Made by a program: the position numbers and the translations under genes. From NCBI GenBank assembly GCA_030407085.1, contig CM059586.1, positions 16,758,001 through 16,822,000 of the forward strand: DNA of 64,000 bases, given 5' to 3'. Origin of the DNA: Trichopria drosophilae (taxonomy: Eukaryota > Arthropoda > Insecta > Hymenoptera > Diapriidae). Shown here in pieces: positions 46,999 to 55,428 of the stretch (the stretch's first letter is position 1; every line of letters starts with the position of its first letter). The notes below the pieces were generated by a model that was not told the origin of the DNA, did no database searches, and saw only the letters and a program-made list of their open reading frames with translations.

Positions 46999-47330
46999 TT
47001 AACCCTTTCAGTCACAAATTTTTCCAGAAATGACATTTTTTTTAATACCGTATACGTGTGTTTTTGAGGTCACGGATTACGAGTCCAGTGTCAGATTATC
47101 AAAATACAAAATGGCGGATCCAATATGGCCGACCAAAAATTTGAAAGAATATGAATTTGGCTAATAATTGGTACATATGGGTTTTGGAGGTCGCTGATTA
47201 CGAATTCGGTGTCAGATTTTCGAAATTCAAAAAGACAGATCCAATATGGCCGACAAAAATTGTGAGACATCATAATTTTGTCAAATTGTTAAATTCAGAA
47301 TGGCAGAGATAGTATAGCGGACAAAAATTA
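46999..47330 (+). repeat. Tandem copies of the ATGGCGG repeat (cluster 1)
   Basis: A TTAACCCTTTCAG start (46999) leads into about 2.5 units of a roughly 110-bp repeat. Each has GAGGTC..(G)GATTACGA.TC, a GTCAGATT block and a paired AAATGGCGGATCCAATATGG-type box (47108, 47231 and, weaker, 47298). The minus frame 47091-47273 is a by-product. Confidence 0.65.
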
Positions 47331-47739
47331 AAATAAAAATGATTTTACTTTTGGTGATTTTAGGGTATTTCATCACAAATCATTGAAATAATCCGAATGT
47401 TTATGAAAAATCATTTATGTTAAACTCCCAATTATTAATCGACTGCAAAACCATTATGCCGACTTATTACGAAATAAAAAATTCTTCGATTCTTAGGTAT
47501 CAATATTCTAATGGGCATAAGGAAATCACAATCTTACAACACTGGTTTATGAACCCACAAGACCGGGATGCATATATTTTGCCTGCAATTCCTATAAATA
47601 GATTTACATCAATTTTGTTTATCTAGACCTAAATAATAATAGTAAATAGCTGAAAAAAGCAGAAACTGTAAAAAAAAAGTTGTAAAAGATTCTACAAAAT
47701 TTAGATGCACCGGATTCGTAATCAACTACCTCCAAAACC
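47331..47739. other. Spacer between inverted repeat clusters
   Basis: The 69-codon frame at 47417-47626 (plus) has no recognisable domain. Nothing else seen. Confidence 0.3.
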
Positions 47740-47890
47740 CCTATATACCAAATATTAGACAAAATCATAATTTTTCAAAATTTTTGTCGGCCATATTGGA
47801 TCCGTCATTTTGAATTTTGAAAATCTGACACCGGATTCGTAATCAGCGACATCAAAAACTTCGGCATACCAAATTTCAAATAATAATAGC
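47740..47890 (-). repeat. ATGGCGG repeat, inverted copy
   Basis: CGGCCATATTGGATCCGTCA (47788 on), then TTTGAAAATCTGACACCGGA and TTCGTAATCAGCGAC, are the reverse complement of the units at 47055-47265. Together they could fold into a hairpin with a loop of about 0.45 kb. Confidence 0.65.
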
Positions 47891-48227
47891 GATTTGAATT
47901 TCTTTTGAAAATTATGCCCTTTTTTGGTACTAATTTTTTATTAACAATAATTATGCAATGTTATTTTTGTTATACTAATTGGAGTCTTAGGAAAGCCAGG
48001 AACAAAAAAACCGCATCGAATTCTATCTGTTCATAAACCTTAAAAAATCGGTAGCATCTAGGTGTAGTAACGCTGGTGTCCGCCTATGACTGAAAAGATT
48101 AAATTAGTAATAAGAATATTGAAAAAATCCCACCTAATTTGATAACCAAAAAATCATTTCAATTTCACGTTTATTTGATTATTTCAATGTTTTATTAAAT
48201 TTTCGTAAAAAACGAAATGCATCATCA
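47891..48227. other. AT-rich spacer
   Basis: Nothing recognised. Confidence 0.3.
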
Positions 48228-48408
48228 CAAATTTTCACATAATGAAGGCCCGAAATTGAGGCGCCGCCGGATCGAACAATCGGTCGGACTTGTAGGATTT
48301 TAGTTGGCCTCTGGATTTATTTGGCTGTAACTCGGCCATTTCTCAACATTTTGAACTGAAATTTTAACTAAATATTTCTCATAGCATTCTGAGGATAATG
48401 ATGCAAAC
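48228..48408 (+). repeat. Dispersed repeat, copy 2 of a direct pair
   Basis: Same sequence and orientation as 42233-42409 with small differences (for example GGATCGAACAATCGGTCGGA here). Both copies end at ATGATGCAAAC, after which the flanks diverge, giving a sharp shared boundary. Confidence 0.75.
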
Positions 48409-48540
48409 GTGACAATATTTTTAAAAAAATATATAACATTAATTTTTGCTTCCAATAACCAGTGGGTTATGAATGGGTATTTTCAATTGCTACAGAAGCA
48501 ATAATTTCATTTCTAATGCATACCTTACAAAATTGTTTCT

Positions 48541-48667
48541 CATGGGTCAGGCTGTAAAACAGCACTTAATGTTGTGTCTCGCCCCTTGAACAATGTAAAT
48601 TAATGTATATTGTGTCAATAAAGGCGTTAAAATTATTATTATTATTATTTTTTTTTTTATTTTCAGG
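48541..48667 (+). mobile_element. LINE-like 3' end with (ATT)n tail
   Basis: GCTGT-AAA-ACAGC (48551-48563) forms a perfect hairpin. Then come a CGCCCCTTGAACAATGTAAA stretch, a polyadenylation signal in CAATAAAGGCG (48619 on), and a tail of ATT units running into T. A 3' UTR with AATAAA and an ATT repeat tail is typical of insect non-LTR retrotransposons. It is 5'-truncated, with no coding part recognised. Confidence 0.5.
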
Positions 48668-48890
48668 GTTGCAGATGAGAAATGTGATATCCAATTTTTA
48701 AAACTCAAAATGGCGGATCCAATATGGTGGATGAATTTTGTAAAACCAACTGAATTCTCTTAAAACTTACAACTCAAGGATTTTCGAGGTAGTTGATTAC
48801 GAATCTGATAGTTAGTTTTCGAAATTCTAAATGGCGGCTCCAATATGGTGGACGAATTTTTTAAAGCCAACTGGATTGCCGGCGGCGCTA
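48668..48890 (+). repeat. ATGGCGG repeat, cluster 2
   Basis: Two units: AAATGGCGGATCCAATATGG (48709) and AAATGGCGGCTCCAATATGG (48830). The second is preceded by GAGGTAGTTGATTACGAATC. Both are followed by TGGA(C/T)GAATTTT and AAACCAACTG. Confidence 0.7.
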
Positions 48891-49029
48891 GGAATTAACT
48901 CAAATTTTCGTTCAATTTAATTATTAGTAATGAAATGTAATGAATACAAATTTTTGATAATATTGATGTAATTTTTTAAATTACCACTGAAATGCATCAC
49001 CACTACATATTTTCGATTTTTTTGTTCGT

Positions 49030-49560
49030 CGAATACAAAAGATCATCTCCGACCGCAGTAGTTGGAAAGGGACTTTATCAAATTTTCCATAACAGTCGCG
49101 TAATCGTGAGGAAACGGTACCGCAGGAGTTTCGTCCTGACGTAACCGTGAATGAGTCGAATATTCAGTGATCCTAATAGAAAGTGGAGGTTGCAAAGAGC
49201 CGTTGATTAGTAGACCGAGCCATGAATGATGCCGTAAAATGGAATCGATTTTACACTCCTTTCTCGCGTAACACCACTGCTGACTTTGCTCCCGAGTCAC
49301 GTGCGAAATTCCATTATTCTTCGTTTTCAAATCCTTCACCGACAGTTTTCCGCCGCCGCCGCAGAAACGACATCAGCATTCGAGCCAGTAAACTCGCCTG
49401 AACTATTCTTTACCTAAGTGAGCCAGTTTAGCCCAGTATACGCGAGAGGTTCCGCAAAATTTTGGAACTTCATAATAACAATAATCGACGTAGCAGGTCT
49501 AATTCGACGCCGAGAGCAGCACATGTTCCATACGTAAAGGTTGGGTGAAATTAAAGTTGG
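49030..49560. promoter_or_regulatory. Candidate regulatory island
   Basis: GC- and CpG-rich, non-repetitive, with the E-box CACGTG near 49296 and a CCG run (49350-49362). A 98-codon minus frame (49043-49339) begins ATGAAGGATTTG but shows no recognisable domain or splice border. It is flanked by repeats on both sides, so the lack of transposon signature inside is notable. Confidence 0.35.
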
Positions 49561-49585
49561 TCGGTCTTTCTCTCTTTATTTGGTG

Positions 49586-49648
49586 CCCCCCCCCCCCCAT
49601 TTCTTTGTGTTTAATGGCAGTATGTCATTCGACCCCCCCCCCCCCCCC
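49586..49648. repeat. Two poly-C runs (13 and 16)
   Basis: C runs at 49586-49598 and 49633-49648, only 34 bp apart, with no other low-complexity sequence between them. Confidence 0.9.
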
Positions 49649-49649
49649 T

Positions 49650-49924
49650 ATGCGGGCAATCTTTAGAAAACTTTAAAGGCCCCCTTCTCTCCACTCCACA
49701 GTGGGCGGGAAGCGAGCAACACCGAAGATTCCCGGAATTGTGGGAATTTATAACATCTCATGACTGTTCTTTTATTGGTCTCTCATTACTAATCTCATTA
49801 CAAAAAAAAGAACAACTTAAAGGTCTCTCATAACAAATCTGCATTTGCTTTCCAAAATTCAAAATGACGTACAAAATTTTTTAATCTCTATTACAATAGT
49901 ATGTAAATTGTTACTTTGGGGTTC
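49650..49924. other. Spacer without a recognised feature
   Basis: A GC-richer patch near 49690-49735 (GGGCGGGAAGCGAGCAACAC) and an imperfect repeat of GGTCTCTCAT (49778, 49822). Confidence 0.3.
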
Positions 49925-50387
49925 TTAACCTGTCGACTACCGGGTATTGATAGAATTTATTCACCTTAAAAATTCCAAAATGATGTGGCTGTACCTTAAA
50001 AATATCTTATAGAAAGTTCCAATCACACGCAGAGTCTATATATAGACTTCCCGGCGGCTAACGGTTGGAAATAATTCAACTTCAATTTTCTCCTTTAAAA
50101 TTAAACGAATTTGTTTGAAATTTGTCACGCGGGGGTTTTTGAGGTCCGCCATTTTGAATTCATTAAAACTAAAACCAGATTCGTAATAGGCAACCCCAAA
50201 AACCCCTAGATACCCATTATCAAGAAAATAAAAAAAAATTAGAAAAATTCGCCCGCCATATTGGATCTGCCATTTTGAATTTTTCTAAACTAACACCAGA
50301 TTCATAATAAGCGACCTAAAAAACCAGGGTGTTGTTTTTTAGCGAATTCAGTGAATTATATAGATTTTCCGGCAGTCTACAGGTTAA
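49925..50387. mobile_element. TTAA-flanked element, family D
   Basis: TTAACCTGTCGACTACCGG at the left and CCGGCAGTCTACAGGTTAA at the right are inverted ends with TTAA on both sides. A second right-end-like block, TATAGACTTCCCGGCGGCTA near 50039, suggests an internal shorter copy ending near 50066. Two ATGGCGG-type units lie inside, one inverted at about 50255-50285 (GCCATATTGGATCTGCCATT). Confidence 0.65.
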
Positions 50388-51046
50388 GATGACCGATTAC
50401 GAATCTGAAGTAAGTTTTTAAAATTTACAATGGTGGGCCATCTATAGCGGACAAATGTTTAAATGCGGATTGGATTGGTATGCATTTTGTTATTTAGGGT
50501 GGTTTGTATATAACTAATTACTAACGTAAAGTTAGTTTTCAAAAATTCGAAAAGCCATATTCAAGGTACTGGGCAAATTAAAAAAAATTATTTAACTGTT
50601 TCTGCTTAAGTATTACTTCTATACAACAGAGGTAGCTGATATTTTCGCATAAAATAAAATTATTCAAACTTAAGTAAAACAGTGACGAGTAATCTTATTT
50701 TAAGCCAAAATGTAGTTGTTACGGACAGAATCGATGTTTTATCAACTGCGGTACCCGGCGCAGGTTTTTTCCCACAAAATTGGTTTTACTTACGCCATTG
50801 CACAACCTAATGGGGTACCTCTCAAAATGAAGCAGGCCTGTTAAATTATGTAAATGGCCTGCAAAATGGTGACGATTTCGATAAAATTATTTGTAATTCG
50901 AATATTGTAATTTGATGTATACTATGACGTTGTTAAAAATTGCAAATTCGAATTCAGACGATGTGAAAAAGTGACGATCGCGCATAAAAATTATCGTAAA
51001 GATGGTAGTGTAAAAATTAGTTGTGGTGGCTAAAAGAAATATTTTA
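50388..51046. other. Spacer with a last diverged ATGGCGG-type unit
   Basis: GATGACCGATTACGAATCTG followed by AATTTACAATGGTGGGCCAT (50388-50450) continues the dispersed repeat. The remainder is AT-rich without a feature. Confidence 0.35.
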
Positions 51047-51207
51047 TTAACCCTTAGTTCCGACGGCTATTTTAAAGCCTTTTCCTTCCGCTACCTGGGT
51101 CAAATGTGTCCTGCCGGTTGAAAATGTTTACAGTTGTGCAATTTATAAAGAACAATTTGAATTTTCTCTGGGTCGAAAACGACCCTGGAGTCGGGATTAA
51201 GGGTTAA
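51047..51207 (+). mobile_element. TTAA-flanked MITE, family B
   Basis: TTAACCCTTAGTTCCGACGG and CCGGAGTCGGGATTAAGGGTTAA-type inverted ends have TTAA on both sides. The interior includes GGGTCGAAAACGACCC. The copy at 60776-60936 is exactly the same length (161 bp) and in reverse orientation. TTAA flanks suggest a piggyBac-type origin. Confidence 0.8.
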
Positions 51208-51239
51208 ACATGGATTTAAGAAGAAAATCGGCACAAATT

Positions 51240-52345
51240 AGGACTAACATTAAGCCATTTAGCCCTTTTTTGCCAAAAATGACAGAATCCGGTACGTCAA
51301 CATCAGCTCAGTTTCTACAGTAGAAAGAATGTTTTTTTTTTTTTTTTTGGAAAATACATTTCTGACTATTTTGAAGTATGCTCTATCGATTTCCGTCAAG
51401 AAAATGGCCAAAAAACGACTGATGCTGCAACAATTTTGCAAAATAAAAAGAAATTGTCTTGTTTTTATGTCATTTTTTTCTAATTTTCACGATTTTCTTC
51501 ATCGCAACGGATTATAATCAATGAAATGCATATATAAAAAGTGATCCCGATTGTTAAACATAAATAATATACTAATAAAATATTTTTTAGAAGCAATGGC
51601 CGATTCAAAATGGCCACGGAACGAAGACATTTTTTTCAAATTTATTAATTAACGAATGTATGATATTCAATGCCGTGTACCGGAAGCCACATTGAATCCG
51701 GGATTTTGATCTTGTCAGGTCAGAATATGTATGATATTCGTAATTATCTAACAGATATGTTCAATGTTGAGACACATTTATGGAACAACGATTCATATAA
51801 GAGGTACAATTTACATAAAGTGGCCATTATGAATCCGCTATTTCAGATTTATCAACTCAAAATGCTTATAGTTTTCGTCCATAACCAGTCAATATTTATA
51901 TCGTCATTATATTACTAAACAAAAACTATCTATGCTCTCTAGTTCAAGGAAATAATAATTTTGAAAAAGCGTGCTTTGTTTAGCGTCCATTTTGAATCGG
52001 TCATTGCTTCTAAAAAATATTCTTTTAGTATATTATTTATGTTCAACAATTGCGACCACTTTTTATATATGCATTTCATTCATTAAACTCGGTTTCGGTG
52101 GAGAAAAACTTGAAAAATTACAAAAAAAAACGACCTAAAAAACATGGCATTTTTTTTAATTTTGAAAAATTTTTGCAGAATTAGTCGTTTTTTGGCCATT
52201 TGCTCCACGGGAATTGAAAGAGCACACTTCAAAATAGTCCGAAACGTATTTTACAACAATTAAAAATATTCTTTTTACTCTAGAAACTGAGCTGATGTTG
52301 ACGTACCTGCTTCTCTCATTTTGGACAAATAACGGTTGAGGTGTT
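51240..52345. mobile_element. 1.1-kb foldback with 390-bp arms
   Basis: The left arm (about 51266-51645) and right arm (about 51960-52331) pair over nearly their whole length: GGTACGTCAACATCAGCTCA against TGAGCTGATGTTGACGTACC, GGCCAAAAAACGACT, ATGCATATATAAAAAGTG and AGAAGCAATGGCCGATTCAA. The loop of about 315 bp holds an 82-codon frame (51670-51918) without a recognised domain. No clear target duplication. Frames at 51259-51517 lie in the arm. Confidence 0.8.
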
Positions 52346-52481
52346 CAATTTTATATGTAAAAATTTTAAGATTTTTTTTGTACGTGTGACATTCAGTATC
52401 TTACTTTAAATTATATAAAATATATCTTTTGCCAAATCGATTATTAATAAATCTCTCTCTATTTCTCAAACACGTGTAATA
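52346..52481 (+). other. Spacer upstream of the candidate exon
   Basis: It ends with a pyrimidine-rich stretch (TCTCTCTCTATTTCTC, about 52451-52466), which could serve as an acceptor tract. Confidence 0.3.
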
Positions 52482-52780
52482 AGTGTGCAATACGGTTGCT
52501 GGATGAGTGGACAAGTTGGTGTGGAGGGCGGCCTTCAGAGGCTATCGACCATGTTGGCTTCCACATGGTACATGCCTCCCACTCTTTTTCCCACTGTCAT
52601 CTTGATCGCGTCGCTTCTATATACATATCTGAAAGTGCAATCCGACACATGTGCAAGCTGCACCCAGTGCAAATGCCACGCTTCGGTACAGGAACAAGCT
52701 GCAGGACACTCGTCGGTGCTGTCGAGCACGTCGAAAATTCGACAAAACACATAACGTCGGATCGCCAACGGGAATCTGGC
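52482..52780 (+). CDS. Candidate cassette exon, product unknown
   Basis: A repeat-free block near 50% GC stands out in AT-rich DNA. A pyrimidine tract and TAATAAG precede it, and GGAATCTGGC|GTGAGT supplies a strong donor at 52781. The frame reading LLDEWTSWCGGRPSEAIDHV is open across the whole block; a second plus frame is open to 52754 and minus frames are partly open, so coding is not proven. No domain is recognised. Orientation agrees with the ratchet-like sites at 2266 and 37147. Alternatives are a non-coding exon or a conserved regulatory block. Confidence 0.3.
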
Positions 52781-52887
52781 GTGAGTTAATTTGACGCGAA
52801 ATATTATCAAGGCTAACCAACCGACATTCGTTCCCGTTCGCCGATACTTTCACTTTTATATTTTAGATATATGGTTTGCAAAAATTG

Positions 52888-53257
52888 CACAGAAAAAAAT
52901 AAGTCTGAAAATTTTTACTCATAATCAAGTGAGGCTTAATTTAATCCAGAAATTGCATTAATTTTCTTAAATTCAGTCAGTGTTTTGGCTTAAAGTCTTC
53001 CTTTCAATGAGCAAAACTGACTTTTAGACGATATTTTGGTTTAAAATAAGATTTATCGAGCGTATGGCATCTAAGTTAGACACATCTTATTTCAATCCAA
53101 AATATCGACTGAAAGTCAGTTTTGTTGTCTGGAAGTAAGACTAAAGCCTAAATATTGACTGAATTTAACAAAAATTAACGCAATTTTGGGCAGAAATTAA
53201 GCCGCACCTAATGATGAATTTAAGATGTAACAATTTTGAGACTTTTTTTTCTGTGTG
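52888..53257. mobile_element. Palindromic MITE ending CACAGAAAAAAA
   Basis: CACAGAAAAAAATAAGTCTG at the left and its inverse ending CTGTGTG at the right bracket two arms that pair throughout: GAGGCTTAATTT, TTAAATTCAGTCA, CAAAACTGACTTT and CGATATTTTGG, each present inverted in the other half. The centre is near 53070 (GAGCGTATGGCATC). At 370 bp with no coding capacity, the superfamily is unclear; a target duplication could not be fixed. Confidence 0.75.
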
Positions 53258-53379
53258 ATTCTTGCATTTGGTAGCGTTTGTTTTTCTGAATTTGACTAGG
53301 GAAACCATTTTTGGAGTATTTATTAAGCAACTACTAAAAGTAGTCAAGTAGAAAGTGACGTCATGCGAAACTGACCACT

Positions 53380-53660
53380 AGCAGTGGCACAGTTCTTTTC
53401 GTGATGGTCAAGACCACACGCGATCTTGTAGTATTGGTTAGATCTTGATCTTGCAACACCACTCCGGTTGTTCAGCAAGACCGAGACTAAAATCACCTTG
53501 CTAGATAATAACCAAGATTGGAAGCAAGATTCTTGCAAATTTCGACGTTTATTATTTCATTTAAAAGTACGTCGCCGGACAATATCATTCCAGGATGAAG
53601 ACCGAGACCTTGAGTACAAGAACAAAACCGGGACCAAGTTTTTTTCCTCAATACTTTCCT
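53380..53660. repeat. Degenerate CAAGACC/CTTGATC repeat region
   Basis: TCAAGACC, ATCTTGATCTTGC, GCAAGACCGAGAC, CCAAGATTGGAAGCAAGATT and GACCGAGACCTTGAG recur in both orientations. TCTTGCAACACCACTCC can pair with GGTTGTTCAGCAAGA. It is probably an old palindromic element or a diverged satellite. The 107- and 70-codon frames over it (53468-53791 and 53493-53705) are not credible. Confidence 0.45.
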
Positions 53661-53791
53661 ATCAAAGATCTTCATCAAATCTTCATATCGTTTTAATTGT
53701 CGCACTGTATATTCCGTATCACTTTATACCCAGCATCGCTCAACATCAAGAGAGGCAAGGTGAGAAAAAAGATTTGAGAGAAAAGTATTGA

Positions 53792-54329
53792 TTGCCATCT
53801 AAGTAGTAATTGCCACCTTTTAGGCAGTCAATTGTACGAATGAAAGTCAGGAAAGTTTATTATCATTTATGAGTTGCGTTAACAAATTTGTTTGTATAAT
53901 CTAGTTCCTGACTTGGTAAATGTTACTACGTGCTCATTTTTGCTGTAACTAACCGTAATTCATTGGTCTCAATTAGTTAGTACGATTACCATTCTAACTA
54001 TCTTGTAGGTATTCTATAATTTTGTTCCGTGTAGTGTAGTTCGTAGGCTATAAGTTTAAAATTAAACGACTAAAATACCCGCGAACTATTATTCTAACGT
54101 TACTTTATATTAAAGCTAAAATTGCATATTAATTAATGAATGAAATTAGTGTTTTATTCATGTAACATTCCCATTGAATAAATTTGTGAATTTCCCGGAA
54201 TAAGTCAATAACCTCTAACAATTTATACGGAAGTAACTTGCAAAAAGTTTTAGCCTATGCGTGTGGAGGTGTCATAAATCACTGGTAGCAAATTCAAAAT
54301 TAAGTGTCAAATGTGGATTAATGGCACGT
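53792..54329. other. AT-rich spacer
   Basis: TAACTAACCGTAATT (53946) faces AATTAGTTAGTA (53971) as a short hairpin. TTCCGTGTAGTG near 54026 resembles the TACACGGAA ends of 5565-5757 but has no partner. Confidence 0.3.
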
Positions 54330-54560
54330 CGTAAATTCAACTTCTATTAGGACCGATGAAGGATATTTTGCAATTTGATATCGATTTCGCCCAGTGTTAC
54401 ACGCGGGATGCGCTACTCCCATTCTTCCCCTGTCATCGCGATATACTACTTGTGTATTGTGCAGCATACACACGTGCTTACTGGGGTATAGAATGCAATA
54501 TAGGACGCCGAGACGGGCCACCGAGGAAGAATAGGATAAGCGTAGCATGGAGATACTAAC
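54330..54560. promoter_or_regulatory. GC-richer island with a 67-codon frame
   Basis: An ATG at 54356 opens 67 codons (first residues MKDILQFDIDFAQCY), and a minus frame overlaps (54318-54575). No domain, repeat or splice border is recognised. The block is non-repetitive and CpG-rich, so a conserved regulatory element is as likely as a small coding exon. Confidence 0.3.
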
Positions 54561-55045
54561 GTAATCTATTATCATCGTAAAATAATTGAAAATTATCCGA
54601 CCTCGTAAAAGTTTGCAAATACTTTTAGGTGCAATCTGTTATCAGAATTTGCACCTGAAGTGTATGAAACGAGTTGGGTCGGAACGAGTGGTTAAAGTTT
54701 TGAACAGAAATTTACATTAGGTCGTACCAACGGCGAAAACTGAGAGGAATTGGTTCGCCATCGTTGATATTAAACTAATTATTTAACGTTGTTTATGTGA
54801 CTTACTTTCAAGTTGGCAATTAAAAAATTTATACCTCCATATCGTTTTAATAATAATAGTAATAGAGAATTCATTGGTAAAACGATTCACAAGTTAAAAA
54901 TCATGAAAAAAATTAACATAAATAAATCGCTGATATTCAACAAATTGTTTAATTTTGCTTACGGGATAGTGCTAATCGGATGATATTGAATTTCAACTAT
55001 GTGCTGAAAATTAAAAAACTAAAATATGAGTCACATTCGTGGCCC
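54561..55045. other. AT-rich spacer
   Basis: A short inverted pair, GCAAATACTTTTAGGTGCAA and TTTGCACCTGAAGTG (54616-54662). Nothing else recognised. Confidence 0.35.
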
Positions 55046-55428
55046 TTAAGTGGCTTCTAAAGTGCTCTGCAGATGAAATAGGAATATTCATAAAAAATCG
55101 TAAATAAAAAAATAACTGAATGAATTTTCTAAAATTCGGGCTCTCTCAAGGCAAATGTAATTACTTTTGATGGTCTTTTAAAAAATACCAAAGACATTAA
55201 TTAGAAACTGACCGAGAGTTATCGGAAATAAATAAAAATTACTTATTTCCGAAAATTATCAGTTAGTTCTGAAATTAATTTATTTGGGATTTTCTAGGAA
55301 ACTGTTTATAGTACATAGAATTGTCCTTACAGATCCTGAATTTTAAAAATGTTATTCAGTCATCTTTTATTTACGTTTTTTAGTGAAATTTCCTACATTA
55401 CCCCCGGACCACTTCAGAACCTCTTTAA
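55046..55428. mobile_element. TTAA-flanked MITE, family C, complete
   Basis: TTAAGTGGCTTCTAAAGTG at the left and CACTTCAGAACCTCTTTAA at the right are inverted and TTAA-bounded. The arms continue: AAAAAATCGTAAATAAAA against TTTATTTACGTTTTTT, and ACTGAATGAATTTTCTAAAA against the GTTATTCAGTCA side. The centre, GAAATAAATA...TTATTTCCG, is itself a hairpin. A truncated relative is at 20567. Confidence 0.7.

Noticed and set aside
42233..48408. An LTR retrotransposon with 180-bp LTRs
   Set aside because: No TG...CA ends, no primer-binding site or polypurine tract, and no gag-pol frame between the copies; the interval holds unrelated elements.
49043..49339. A 98-codon minus-strand gene
   Set aside because: No recognisable domain, no splice borders and no support other than openness in GC-richer DNA.
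53468..53791. A 107-codon gene
   Set aside because: It lies in a degenerate CAAGACC repeat region that is also open on the other strand.
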